A DNA stretch of 64,000 nt from Manduca sexta (Eukaryota; Arthropoda; Insecta; Lepidoptera; Sphingidae): the NCBI RefSeq assembly GCF_014839805.1, contig NC_051116.1, positions 5,375,556 through 5,439,555 on the forward strand. Reading direction: 5' to 3'. The translations under genes and the position numbers were made by a program. Shown piece after piece: positions 1-11,600 of this stretch. The notes under the pieces are model-generated. The model was not told the origin of the DNA. It was given only the letters and a program-made list of their open reading frames with translations, and searched no databases. The first letter of the stretch is position 1, and each line of letters opens with the position of its first letter.

Positions 1-555
1 TGACGGAGAAAACGCGCGGATGTATTTTATCAAATAACTTTTATATGGTTGTTGGAAAATTAGATATATTACATTTCTGCTGTCATTATTCCTTAATTTG
101 CCTTACAACTTAATAGGTTTGGTTTTGTTTATTTTTAAACGATTTTCGACGTTATTAACGTAGATTAAGGTCGTTTTTATTTTATCTAGCATTCCTGTAC
201 GAACAGGCTTCGTCTAGACTAGTCTAGAACGTTTGCTTTCGTAATTCTCCAAGGTTGTTACTACCAATTGTACGATTGTATCGACTGCACAGTTTTAACA
301 TGTTTGTGGGGTAAACTAGTTTTCATCTATAATACCTGAGTAAGGCTGCTATCACCTAAGTTGCCTACGCCAGATGAAAACGGCAAAAATCCCGGTCATT
401 TGGACGAAATATGGATTTTTAACGGACACCTATGAAAAAACTTTTTTTGCAACGAAAATAAAAACATCGTTATAATTTTTATTCATTTATACTATAGCTT
501 GTTATTTAATTTTTTACGAAGATTTATTTCAATTTTGCGCTTATTTATAAATAAC
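1..555. other. AT-rich DNA, nothing assigned
   Basis: No ORF, TIR or tRNA-like head was seen. A short palindromic patch CTAGACTAGTCTAG occurs near 221. Confidence 0.5.
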
Positions 556-556
556 T

Positions 557-832
557 AGCCGACCCGACAGACGTCCCGTCTTAACTATGAATTTGCAGCG
601 CGCATTCTGTCAATCGCTGACAGTTATTTCAAACAATTGCCAGTTATATAAAATTAATATTTTCGTAAAGTTTTCTAATTTTCCGCGCATTTTTTTCTTC
701 ATAAAAATCTTCTCCAGACAATACAAACGTAACCAAAAAAAAAATAGTGAAATCGGTCCATTTGTTCACGCGTGACGGCGTGACCAAGGGAAATAGGGAT
801 TAATTTTTATATATATGGATTGGATTTCCCTT
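557..832 (+). repeat. Repeat B1, copy 1
   Basis: TATGAATTTGCAGCGCGCAT, CAATCGCTGACAGTTATTTC, CCAAGGGAAATAGGGATTAA. A second copy is at 9452-9750 in the same orientation. Confidence 0.82.
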
Positions 833-1211
833 GACAACAAAAGAGCCCGGTTTTAACCCGGACACTTAAAAATCCTCTGCTGGACGCCCCCCGGACTCCC
901 TTCAAACTAGGACAAATCCGAGGAATTCCGGACGGATAGCAGCCCTACCTAAGAGGCATCCTGCTTCCATGCTCGCCTGTATCAACTGAGGTCTCATTCC
1001 TTTGACTGCTAGACCTCTGCCCCAAGCCACAAAACTGAAAAAAATCAAAACATCAAACATTTGCAAAATGAAGGCATCATGATCATGGGCTGGATTAAGG
1101 TGTTGGTTGTCCGAAAAGTCAACGTTACAAAATCTATATACATTTTGCATAATTTTAAAAATTATTAAATTTTTCTGATCTTCGAAACGTCATCGGGAGA
1201 ATATCTATCTA

Positions 1212-1347
1212 TAATAATATCAGCCCAGTATTATATACTTGCCCACTGCTGAGCACGGGCCTCCTCTACTACTGAGAGGGATTAGGCTTTAGTCCACCAC
1301 GCTGGCCTAGTGCGGATTGGTAGACTTCACACACCTTCGAAATTCAT
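1212..1347 (-). mobile_element. SINE family 1, 3' part
   Basis: Contains only the body and tail (CAGCCCAGTATTATATACTT to CACACCTTCGAAATTC); the tRNA head is missing. Confidence 0.75.
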
Positions 1348-1351
1348 ATCT

Positions 1352-1530
1352 ATCTATACATATAAAACGTCTCCTTTTCTTATTTGTATGATATCGATTT
1401 TCTCAAAATCTACTGAACGGATTTTTATGAAATTTGGTATGGAGATAGTTTAAGACCCTGGGAAGGTTATGATACTTTTCTATCCCGGAAAAACTTCACG
1501 ATGGCGAAGTCGCGAGCAAAAGCTAGTTAT
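1352..1530 (-). repeat. Repeat D
   Basis: CGATTTTCTCAAAATCTACT, AAATTTGGTATGGAGATAG, GTCGCGAGCAAAAGCTAGTT in reverse. Confidence 0.75.
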
Positions 1531-1599
1531 AAAATACCGCGATAAAATTTGATAATTAGTTACATTTCGATGTCTAATATTCGCGTAAACATAAGCAAT

Positions 1600-1865
1600 C
1601 ATTATTAATTTATAATATATGTAAAGTCCGTGCCGCAACGATAATATCTTCACTTATCTGTCCACGAGTCAATCTTTGCCCTATCGACTGTTATCAAAGC
1701 AGACTGATTGACTACGCGAACCGGATCCTGAAGTACTGAGTCTGGTGAAATGAAAACATTTCAATATCAATGGTAGTAGAAACATTCCAAGAAGGGGATA
1801 AGCTATATATTAAATAGCGGACGTCGCTCCACACCGACACCTGACTTGCTAAAAACAACCAACAA
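1600..1865 (+). other. Unassigned stretch with a TATA-like box
   Basis: Less AT-rich DNA (GTCCACGAGTCAATCTTTGC onward) leads to CTATATATTAAATAGCGG near 1803 and a GC-rich run. A promoter is conceivable, for example for the 5' UTR exon of the Gk-like gene, but there is no other support. Confidence 0.2.
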
Positions 1866-1870
1866 ATCGA

Positions 1871-2102
1871 TGGCTCCTAAGTAAACTATCGTATCTGGGA
1901 AAATTGCGACATTCACATTTTAGCGTACGTAAGTACTGTTTACTACCATTCCCATTTAATTCAGAAGTTAATAAACGAAAAAAAATTTAACAATCATTTA
2001 GTAACTTTTTTTAATGGGTTTTGGTAGTCAACAGTACCTAACGAAATGTTAAATAAGTGAATATTGTTACTTTTACAGATACGATAGTTTACTTAGGAGC
2101 CA
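1871..2102 (+). mobile_element. GGCTCCTAAGT-type MITE, copy 1 (232 bp)
   Basis: The termini TGGCTCCTAAGTAAACTATC and the inverse (ending ACTTAGGAGCCA) pair over about 27 bp. The flanks ATCGA and GCGAA suggest a 4-bp TCGA-like duplication. Confidence 0.85.
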
Positions 2103-2261
2103 GCGAAATATTGTAATTGACAAATTATTCTATACTGTGCATTCATAAAAAAAACCCTTTCAAGACACAATGGTCAGTTATCAGCCTATTTCAGAAAGCA
2201 TTTTAATCTAAATTGATGCTGATAGGATATTTGTATCTGTAAGAATAGTGGCTAACATGAA

Positions 2262-2390
2262 TGAATACCTCCTAGTCCAATTACGGGCACGGAGCTCAGC
2301 CAGGTACGAAGGAGATATTATACTGTACAAGTGTGTATGCAGAACACAGGTACTCTGTTCCTTCACTATTTACTGATTACATAAAAGATA
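2262..2390 (-). repeat. SINE family 3, fragment
   Basis: GAATGAATACCTCCTAGTCC, AGGAGATATTATACTGTACA and CTCTGTTCCTTCAC match the 3' half of the family. Confidence 0.6.
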
Positions 2391-2556
2391 AAAGAGGCTT
2401 AAAGAATTGAATTGCTTAAATCAGCATTATTGTTGTAATTGATCGGTGCGATATGTTAATGGCAGATCGTAAATAAACTTTGTTTTAATTCGTATTGTGA
2501 CGTTTTTTATTGCCGAGGGATTGTGTTTTGCCATTTTTTTATTGTCAATAACTCGA

Positions 2557-2797
2557 TAGCTCCTAGGTAAAGTATCGTATGTGAAAAAATTACGACGTTC
2601 AAATTTTAGCGTTTCGTTGTCTTAGTTCTGTTTACTATCGAACCCATTTAATTCAAAAGTTAATAAACGAAACAACGCTTAAGTAATAATCACTTAGTAA
2701 CTTGATGATTTTTGGTAGTAAAATTACCTACATAACGAAACGTTAAAAACGTGAATATCGTTATTTTTTTCAGATACGACAGTTTACTTAGGAGCCA
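2557..2797 (+). mobile_element. GGCTCCTAAGT-type MITE, copy 2 (241 bp)
   Basis: It is about 80% similar by eye to copy 1, with the same TIRs and interior (TTAGCGT, TTAATAAACGAA). TCGA is present on both sides. It is in the same orientation, 454 bp after copy 1. Confidence 0.85.
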
Positions 2798-2865
2798 TCG
2801 AACTATGAACTAATAAGTAAAAATCTTCACGATATAGACGAATGATGACATACAGAGACACATGC

Positions 2866-3098
2866 TCATGCCTTCTATCCACTATGGTGTAGGCAAAGGC
2901 GTTCTGGTGCACCTACTTTCAGTCGTGTGTATTCCGTCCCACGAGTTGATAGGTGGCGAGTCTATCGCTCTATCGGACAAATTCCAAACACCGCGCTGAT
3001 ACTGAGTAGAAAAATCGAATATCATTTCGCTCGAACCAAGGATCGAACCTGAGACCTGAACACTGCAGTCGTACCGTAATACAACTACGCCACCAGTA
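2866..3098 (-). mobile_element. SINE family 2
   Basis: On the - strand the head is GGCGTAGTTGTATTACGGTA with box B GGTTCGATCC. The body GCGATAGACTCGCCACC and the 3' region are all present though diverged. Confidence 0.75.
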
Positions 3099-3104
3099 AA
3101 AAAA

Positions 3105-4410
3105 AACTATTATAAACATCGATATAATTATATGTAAGTACTACGTGAATGATTACAAATGATAAAATAATTAGACCTAGGAATAACCAGAACCGGCTAG
3201 CAGATAGAGACGTTATAACTGCGATAGAATAGGACAAGAATAAGTGGAAAAATGTATCGAAAATTTTATATGTCCGCTTCGTCTATCGATTCCAGTTTAA
3301 GCAAGTTTCGACTCCAAATAAGTTTACTTTACATTGTCATAAAGTAGTGCGCAGTAGCCATTAATGTGATTTGTATATACGTGTAATTTTTATCGATATA
3401 TATCTAATTGTCTGTCTGTTTATGACGCACGAGATCAATAAAATCAATTCACATTTCTTTTCAGGACATTCAGAAATTAACACTGAATATTGCGCAATAT
3501 AATAATGGGTATATATCAGTATATTTTTAACTTTGTTTTATGAGACGGATAACACAAAATAAAATGGCAAGATTGTTAACGCCTTCATCCAAGCAAACGG
3601 CCTTGAGTCTTCGTTCCATACATTTACAGCGCATGAATAACGGGCGGGAATATGCAGATTTGAAAATAATCGCAAAATGAATAAATATTAGGTCTTTTTG
3701 AAATTTTAAAATACCAAAATTTTCCTTATTATTTGGTCTAATAGTGTTGATTTAGTTTAGGAGATAGATTTTCAACAATTTTCGTGGCATTTTCATTATG
3801 GAATTAATGAAATAACATCCACTTTAAAAAAAAAATTAAATAACCAAAGTAAAGATAACACATTCGAAATATGAGATTTAGATTTTATTTCTATGTGTAT
3901 AATAATTTTGGATAGAGCGTGCCGTTATGCTGGGGTATCACTTTAATAAAACAGAAAATTTTCTTCTTTAGTTATTAATGGTGTATCAAAATACGTATAA
4001 ACTAACACCTCTCCCTAAAGTGGTGGGCAGAGGTACAACTACTGTACATATTGCGACAGCCTCACTTTAGGAATTCCAAATCGCAAATACGAATTATAAT
4101 ACATCCAAGTTTCGACAAAAAAAATCCATACACCTATCAGTCTGTGTAAAGTTGAACTGAGTAACTCAATTGTTTTTTACGCAATAGATATTCCGTCGAG
4201 AGAAACTTCCTTATATAAAGTAAACGCCATGGCGGATGTTGAGCGAAATCCTTGATTCTGTTTACATGTTAATTTTTTATCTTTAGGAAAACTTAGTTTA
4301 TTACATGCTTGATAATTATACACTGTTTATTTATTGTTTATGTGTTCGATAAGAGAATTTCGTAATTTCGCCTTTATTAATATAGATTGTATTGAAATAA
4401 TTATTAGAGT
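3105..4410. other. AT-rich intergenic DNA
   Basis: No gene or complete repeat recognised. TCTAATAGTGTTG and AATTTTCGTGGCATTTTCAT near 3740-3800 recur near 12510-12590, so a diverged repeat is present. Confidence 0.45.
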
Positions 4411-4416
4411 ACTTTG

Positions 4417-4785
4417 GTGGCGTAGTTGTAATTGTATACGGTACGAGTACGGCTACAGCGCTGAGGTCCTGGGTTCGAATCTCGGGTCGGGATAAAAATT
4501 ATAGAGACTGGGTTTTTCTATCATAAAAATTACTCAGTCGGATTCAGGAACTTGGCGGTGATACTCCCGTGCCTCGGAAAACACGTAAAGCAGTTGGTCT
4601 TGCGCCTGATCTCTTGTTGGTCATGACGGATTTCCGTCTCACCGGACTGTGAGAGTGAAGGAACAGTAAGTGCTTGTGTATTGCTCACATACTAGTGCAC
4701 TATAATATCCTCCTGCGTGACCGATCTCCGTTGAGATTGACCGCCGTGGCCGAAACTTAACTAGATATAATTCATTCATAGGTTA
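4417..4785 (+). mobile_element. Chimeric SINE: family 2 head, family 3 body
   Basis: The head GTGGCGTAGTTGTAATTG and box B GGGTTCGAATCTCGGGTC (4417-4495) are those of family 2. The body (AAAGCAGTTGGTCTTGCGCC ... ACCGCCGTGGCCGAAA) is that of the repeats at 11829 and 60560. Whether family 3 always has this head cannot be told, because the other copies here lack it. Confidence 0.75.
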
Positions 4786-5395
4786 TATAATGCAGCTATT
4801 TCCCTGAAATGTATATGAATTGTTTAGATTTTATACTTACGTTGTTAAGAACATCTTAGTTCTTATATTATAGTCCAGTTTTTGATAAAAAAGGGGGTGA
4901 CTGGGAAAGATTTCCGGGAGTTTTGAAAATTGGTTATTTTACGAATTTCAACTTTGCCACCTCGCGTTTCCGCCGCTCGCGCCTCCATATTGAGAAAATG
5001 GCGCTTAAAAACAGTTTTTTTTTAAATATCTCCTTTATGACGCATATCGTAAAACGCGTCGTAAAAGAGATATTCCCAAAACAGAGAGAGAACCTAGAAA
5101 GTAGAAATATAAACCTTATGTATTATTTAGCTTTATAAAAAATTAAAAAGAAATATATACATATGAAGTACCAAGGTTCTACTACAACCATAGATTGGAT
5201 GATTAAATCGCCTTGAGGTAGCTCTGTAGGTATAATAACTGTAATAAGGTATTTCCCCTCGGAATAGCTTTGAACGCAATAAAGTATTACAAGATTTTCC
5301 TTAACTATCTACCAAGGTTTTGTCTCGCTCGTTATTTTATATGATATTAATGTTGTTTTTTATTGGCTTGTGCCGATCTGTATATTGTAGGCTGA

Positions 5396-5718
5396 ACATT
5401 GACGTATATTCTATAGACACGAACGTTCATCAATTTGTTCAAAATCTGAACTAAAATGGTAACCAAAACGTCACTGTTATAACCTATTAATTCACGTGAA
5501 CAACAAATAATTTTACTTATGTGACTAATATTTTTTATTCTAATCCAGGTTTATACTTAGATTCGAGTTCTTTTATCATGAGCGCCACTTCGTACACAAC
5601 CACTAACTGGCAATATTGACCATACTAAAGTCAGTTTGAATGGATTGCAGTTCAATTCAGTTGAACACAGTGAATGTTCGTAACGCCAAATCTAATACTT
5701 AGTACGTATATATCGATG
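5396..5718 (+). repeat. 320-bp interspersed repeat K, copy 1
   Basis: One of three copies (others 51708-52031 and 62346-62668). The order TGACGTATATTCTATAGACA, CAAAATCTGAACTAAAATGG, GATTGCAGTTCAATTCAGTT, TATATATCGATG is shared. No ORF, no tRNA head. Confidence 0.85.
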
Positions 5719-6156
5719 GGCCTGAACGGTTCGTGCATTTGATTTGATTTACCGCCATTTTTAATAAACAACTCGAACTTTTTTCGGTCTCTCAAAATTT
5801 TACCAATTAGTTTTTGTTTTGACATGCTTACAAATGAATTATTTTGATTGGTTCATTCTCAGAATCGGATTAAAGATTCAGATTGGGATCGTTTATAGAA
5901 AACGACTGCTGTAATTATTATTAGCAAAAGTAGTTGAAGATAATGAAAAAGTCCCGCAGTTCTAGGAGAAATAATGTGATTCATTACATTCTCTGAGCTG
6001 TATCAATTACGTTTTAATCTATTCGTGTTTACTACGGCTTCTGTCTGCTGTCTTAGGGCCGGCACATAGATGGCGGAGCGCAGCGCAGAGAATTTTTTAC
6101 AGTCGAACTATTATTGAAATTGTCTTAATTGAAATAATATTCAAAATCCAATAAGG

Positions 6157-6290
6157 GGCCGTTCAAGTATTACGTAACGCAATTTTTGAAGATTTTTGAG
6201 CCGCTCACCCCTCCATGTAACGCGCCGTAAGGTTTTCCTGTACCCCCCTCTCTAAAAATTGTGCTACTTTTTAGTAAAGTGTTGATTAAA
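6157..6290 (-). repeat. Repeat M
   Basis: GGCCGTTCAAGTATTACGTA, CACCCCTCCATGTAACGCGC. Related fragments lie at 16862-16955 (opposite strand) and 59800-59836. Confidence 0.65.
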
Positions 6291-6673
6291 ATTAACCTGA
6301 ACCAGCGGGAATGCATGAAAAGATTGACGAGGTTGGAGTGAGCGAGAGAAGTATCCCAGAATCGTGCAAAGTGGCACTGCATAGTCTCTGCCTACCCCTA
6401 GAATAGAGGCGTGATGCTACGTATGTATGTATGTAAATATCCGAGATATTTCATAATTGTGATAAATAACTGACATGATAAGATTATTGATCGTTAAGAT
6501 AAAGATGATGAAGTGTGAATGATTTTTGGAATTTTCTAGACAGTTCTAGTGGTTCTTGAGATTTCTGAATGAATGTCGTGAGTATGCTGTCTAGGATTAA
6601 CCAAAGCTGATAAGACCCTGAAAAACCATTACTTGTTATACTAGACATACATATATAGCACACAACAGTATAA

Positions 6674-6998
6674 TATATTAATAATGTCAGCCCTGTATGA
6701 TATACTGACCCACTACTAGGCTCGGGCCTCCTCTACTACTGAGAGGAATTAGGCCCAAGTCCATCACGCTGGCGTAGTGCGGTTTGGCAAGTCGCATACC
6801 TTCAAATTTTTTATAAAGAATATCTCGGGTATGCAGGTTTCCTCGCGATGTTTTCTTTCACTGTTAAAGCGAACGATAAATTCACAAAGAATACACACAT
6901 AATTTTAAAAAGTCAGAAGTTTGTGCCTTTGGGATTTGAACCTGCGGACATTCGTCTTAGCAGTCCGTTCCACTCCCAACTAGGCTATCACCACTAGC
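6674..6998 (-). mobile_element. SINE family 1
   Basis: Nearly complete on the - strand: tail side TAATAATGTCAGCCCTGTAT, head side GATTTGAACCTGCGGACATT ending CTAGGCTATC. Confidence 0.82.
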
Positions 6999-7389
6999 AT
7001 TATTGCTTTGGCTATTTCATTACATTGTAACATAATCACAAATAACACGTAATGAGAAGTTTATTGGAGCGTGAAAACTTTCTTGAATTTCTCAATCATT
7101 AGTCACATTCATAATGAAATTGTTGATATTAATCTGATATTTATTCATGTCTTTATTACCAGTAAAGAATAATTTTCCCTTCTTCTACCACAAGATAAAT
7201 CATTTAAGAGTATGTTTGCAGTTGCCTTATTTTTATAATCTTGATCGTTTGAAGAAGGATTTATTTATATCAACCATCAAGACAACAATAACACCGATTG
7301 CATTGAACTTATCATTTGAAGATCTGTCTAGATGAAGTACTAATAAAGAATACTCTATCGATTTCTGCATGTCAACTTTATAATTATAT

Positions 7390-7605
7390 CAGCTTTTGAT
7401 GGCGGCTTCGCCAGCGTGAACGAGTTTTCGGAGATATAAGACCCACTATATATTTTCCCAAAATAGAAAGTAGTCTATAACCTTCCCAGGATCTTAAACT
7501 ATCTCAATATCAAATTTCATAAAAATCCGTTCAGTAAATCCTGAAAAAATCGAATAAATACAGACAGTTTTTGGGGATTTTGTTTTATTATATGTGTAAA
7601 TAGGT
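7390..7605 (+). repeat. Repeat D (lepidopteran-type GCTTTTGCTCGCGGCTTCG)
   Basis: GGCGGCTTCGCCAGCGTGAA, ATATATTTTCCCAAAATAGA, AAATTTCATAAAAATCCGTT. Other copies: 1352-1530 (-), 21428-21652, 40768-40960 and 58596-58815 (+), with more diverged relatives at 11000, 33590 and 58970. Confidence 0.75.
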
Positions 7606-7619
7606 AGATAAAGCAATTG

Positions 7620-7740
7620 CGCATGTTCTTTGTACGCGCATGGCAATAATGGACCCACTGCACCTGATGGTAAGTGAAGGTTTCAGATAGTATCTACTGA
7701 CGAGAGACGGTTATCATTTATTAGTCACTTAAGACCGGGG
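7620..7740 (-). repeat. Repeat G fragment
   Basis: CCCACTGCACCTGATGGTAA and CTACTGACGAGAGACGG match the 3' region in reverse. Confidence 0.6.
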
Positions 7741-8185
7741 TTATGATAATAAAATCCAAGCTATAAATATTAATTGTTATAACAAACTTTACTATTATAC
7801 GTTTACTAGTTAATCCAAGAAAATCTGATAAACATTATAACACTAATCTCTCCATTGTCAGTGATATAGCTCAACATATCACTCTAAGTAAAACAAACGA
7901 ATACAGTTAATTAGTTTACTTATACTCAACATAACGGATCTATGATAAGATATCAAGCAATTAATGTGTGTGGAAATTTTCTTTATTCAGTATTGTAAAG
8001 ATATTATAGATATCATTTCTTTAGTAACAAATAAGTGTTTGAAGGCACAATCTGAAAAGTCGAGCATACGTTTTAGTAATATCGTAGGCGGACTATTTTG
8101 AGAAATTTTTAATCTATATATTTTGGAAATTACGGATAGCGAGTACCTTGAACACGGTAAAGGGCTTTGTGAAAACACCAATATA

Positions 8186-8371
8186 TAGTAGAAACCGGTT
8201 GTAACGACTCCGGTTATAACGACTTCGGTTATACCGACACATTGGTTATAACGTCTAAATAGAAAAGTCTCTGTAAATAAATGTATATAAACGTTATCGT
8301 TTATTACGACTATCGGGTATAGCGTCCTGATTTGATGATGCATTTGAAGTCGTTATATCCGGTTTTCACTG
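8186..8371 (-). mobile_element. pogo/Tigger-like MITE, second copy (186 bp)
   Basis: The termini AGTAGAAACCGGTTGTAACG and CCGGTTTTCACTG match the copy at 19123 in the opposite orientation. The left outer base is T in place of C and the right TA is CA, so it is slightly decayed. It lies 330 bp upstream of Gk-like exon 1. Confidence 0.8.
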
Positions 8372-8446
8372 CACATATAAAAGACCTTGTAAAGCGAAGT
8401 AAGAATGTAGTCCATTATAGTTTACTCGCTGTTTTTTTTTTATATG

Positions 8447-8562
8447 TGCACAGCAAACACCCCCTGCACCTGATTGGTAAGTGGAGTGGGGTCCAATAGC
8501 ATGTCGACTGACGAGAGATTATTGCTCCCAGCAGTCGCTAAAATTATGCCGGCCTGTTGGAA
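8447..8562 (-). repeat. Repeat G fragment upstream of the Gk-like gene
   Basis: CTGCACCTGATTGGTAAGTG, ATGTCGACTGACGAGAG, TATGCCGGCCTGTTGG. It ends about 130 bp before the exon 1 acceptor. Confidence 0.7.
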
Positions 8563-8694
8563 TTGAATTGCCTTTACATTACCAGATTTTCCGTTGTTAT
8601 ATTACGATGAAATTATTACGTATCATCGTACGTTTTCCAATCGAATATGTTGCTTAAATTGTATTTTGTAAAAAGAAATTTTCATTGTCTCCAG

Positions 8695-11600
8695 ATACCG
8701 AAATGCCAGTCAAAGAGGGAGGGAAGAAATCGCTCGTCGGCGTGATAGACGACGGGACGAAGACAGTCAGATTTGTGGTATGTATTCTATACAGGGCCCT
8801 TATTCTGTATGATAGTGTAAACGCGTAACGCGGCCGTGTCATGTTATCTCCGAGAAATGTGCGTGGAATGGTATTCTGTAAGCCAAATTTCTATAGTCCT
8901 AAACATGACGCGTTCTGTTACGTGCTTGTTACGCACTGTTAAAATAACGTGCGGGATAGAGAATAAGGCCCCTGGATGTTTCTTTTAACACGAATCCGAC
9001 AAAGAGACTCCACTACACCTGATGATAAAAAGCGAGTTTGAGGTTCATTATTCTCCCGCTTTGCTATGGAGGAAAGTGGATAATAAATATTTCCAACTCC
9101 TCCCTATCATTCTCTTCGATAATTTTGGTTGCGGGATACTGACAAATTAGTTTTCTCTGAGACTCGTCGAGCTTCACTGCTCGATGTCATAAAATGCGTG
9201 CCACTGCTGATCTCGGCTTACAGGAGTTGCAGTGGTGGGTGTGAGGGCGGGAAAATCTCTGATGATAAAAATTTATGTTCAGTTACAGTGTCCATTGACG
9301 AAAGTTGATTATTCCACTCGTTACAATTTGCCGGTGCGAAAACGCATATACACAGGCTGATGCCTACTACTACTCTCTGTCTTGAGTTAGTAATGTGCAT
9401 TATTATTTAACCCCGAACGATATTTGTTAATGAAACACGTATATTTATAGGCTACTAGTTGACCCAACAGACGTTGTCCCGTCGTAACTATGAATTTGCA
9501 GCGCGCATTCTGTCAATCGCTGACAGTTATTTCAAACAATTGACAGTTATATAATATTAATATTTTCGTTAATTTTTCTTAAATTTTCTGATTTTCAGCG
9601 CAATTTTTTAATTTTTTTCTTTCATAAGAACCTTCTCCAGACTATAACAAACACAACAAAAAAAATAGTGAAATCGGTCCAGCCGTTCACGCGTGATGGC
9701 GTGTCCAAGGGAAATAGGGATTAATTTTTATAGATATAGATTTGAACCCTTATTTGAACGAATCAAATACAGGGAAAATGCTAATGTTTCCAATTTAGTC
9801 TTTTGTCAAAATACTGGTGGTAGGTCTCTCATATGTGAGAGTCATGACTCAAGTCAAAAAGTCTTATTATGTCGAGTAGTTACGCTGGCTACAATGTCGT
9901 TCAAACCGGAACACAACAGTGATTACATACTGCTGCTTGGCGGCAGAAATAGACATTGCCAATATCTACCCAGGGAGACTCTCACATATGATAGACCTTC
10001 CACCAGTAATACAGGAGTTGCAAAAAAAGTTATACACACATCACGCCTTTCTCCTCAAAGGCGTAGGCAGATATGCGCACTCATTTTCCGCCAAATATGT
10101 ACCGTCCCATGATGCGATAGGGGGCGAGCCTATCGCCATATCGAGCACATATTCGAGACTGATACTGAGCAGAGAAATCCAACATCACTTTGCCCGACCC
10201 GGGATTCGAACTCTATAGGAACTTTCGAGGGTGTGTGAAGTCTATCAATCCGCACTAGGCCAGCGTGGTGGACTAAGGCCTAATCCCTCTCAGTATTAGA
10301 GAAGGCCGTGCTCAACAGTGGGACAGTATACAGGGCTGATATTTTTTATGTCAGAGCGGTTGTCATTACTACACAATCGAAGCAGTAATTTGCCATGATG
10401 ATTGTAAAACATGATTTGCAAATAACAGTATGAAAGATGAATATCACAATTTAGGATATTTAAAGCACAAGGTCTGTGCAAGGTGATCGTGTTTTTTTTG
10501 GCTTCATTATAAAAACAATTTTTCGAAAACAACTTTTACATTGAACCTGTTTCATGAGGTGCATTGAGTTTTCCTGTTTTGTTTTTGTGGGTGTGTCTGA
10601 TGTTTGTGCGGGCAAGTTTTTTTTATTTGCAAATGTTTAATGGACCCGTTTACATTGTGAAGGTTAAGCTGTTATTGATGTCTTGTAATCCTACTGATAT
10701 TATAAATGCGAAAGTTTGTGCGGATTGATGTATGTATGTTTGTTCCTCTTTCACGAAAATACTACTGAACGGATTTGGATGAAACTTTACAGTAATATTT
10801 GTTATACATCAGAATAACACATGGGATACAACTTATAATGATTTTGTGTAATTTGGTCATAATATAAGTATACATATTATCAAGTAAGTCAGAAAAAATT
10901 ATGATACCGTAAACTCCTTACGCGGGCGAAGCCGCTAGCAAAAGCTAGTGTCATATAATTTTGAATGTAGATGTAATTTAATTCTGTCAGATTTGAAAGG
11001 CATCATGAAATTAGCTTCGCTCGCATGGGAGTTTTTTGGGGATAAAAAGTAGCTTGTAGCACTCATGATTAATGTAGCTTTCTATTAGTGAAAGTATTTT
11101 CTAGATCAGTCCAGTAGTTCCAAAGATTAACCCCAATAAACAAACAAACCCAGAAACTCACTCACACACTTCCTCTTTATAATATCAACATAGATGTAGT
11201 AGGTACAATTTACATCTTAAGAATGAACAGATGGATGAGGACGGTCCAGAACCGGTCCCTGTGGCGCTCACTGGGGGAGGCCTATGTCCAGCAGTGGACG
11301 ATTACCGGCAGAAATGATGATAATGATGATGATGAATGATCAGAGATTTTCCCACCCTCTCACCCACCACTACAACTCCTGTAAGTCAGGATCAGCAGTG
11401 GCATTTAATTACACCGAGCTGTGAAGCTCGGCGAGTCTCAGGGAAAACTAAGTCATTATCCCGCAACGAAATTAATCAAATAGAAAGATAGGGAGAAATA
11501 ATGAGTATGCAATTATGCAGACAATATTCCGCTATTTAATAGAGTTATCTTCAGAGACTGCCGAGTTAATTGGTTTTAGATTTTACCACGCGGTCGATAT

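Noticed and set aside
4417..4500. Possible tRNA gene
   Set aside because: Box A and B are present but no cloverleaf could be drawn, and the unit is the head of a dispersed SINE. The same holds for every SINE head in the window.
4923..5138. 71-codon open frame
   Set aside because: No ATG at its start, no homology seen, and no splice context.
7987..8343. 118-codon open frame on the - strand
   Set aside because: The first half is the pogo-like MITE; the rest has no recognisable feature.
9693..10218. Overlapping + strand open frames of 139 and 99 codons
   Set aside because: They cover fold-back repeat F and a family 2 SINE; no conserved protein motif.
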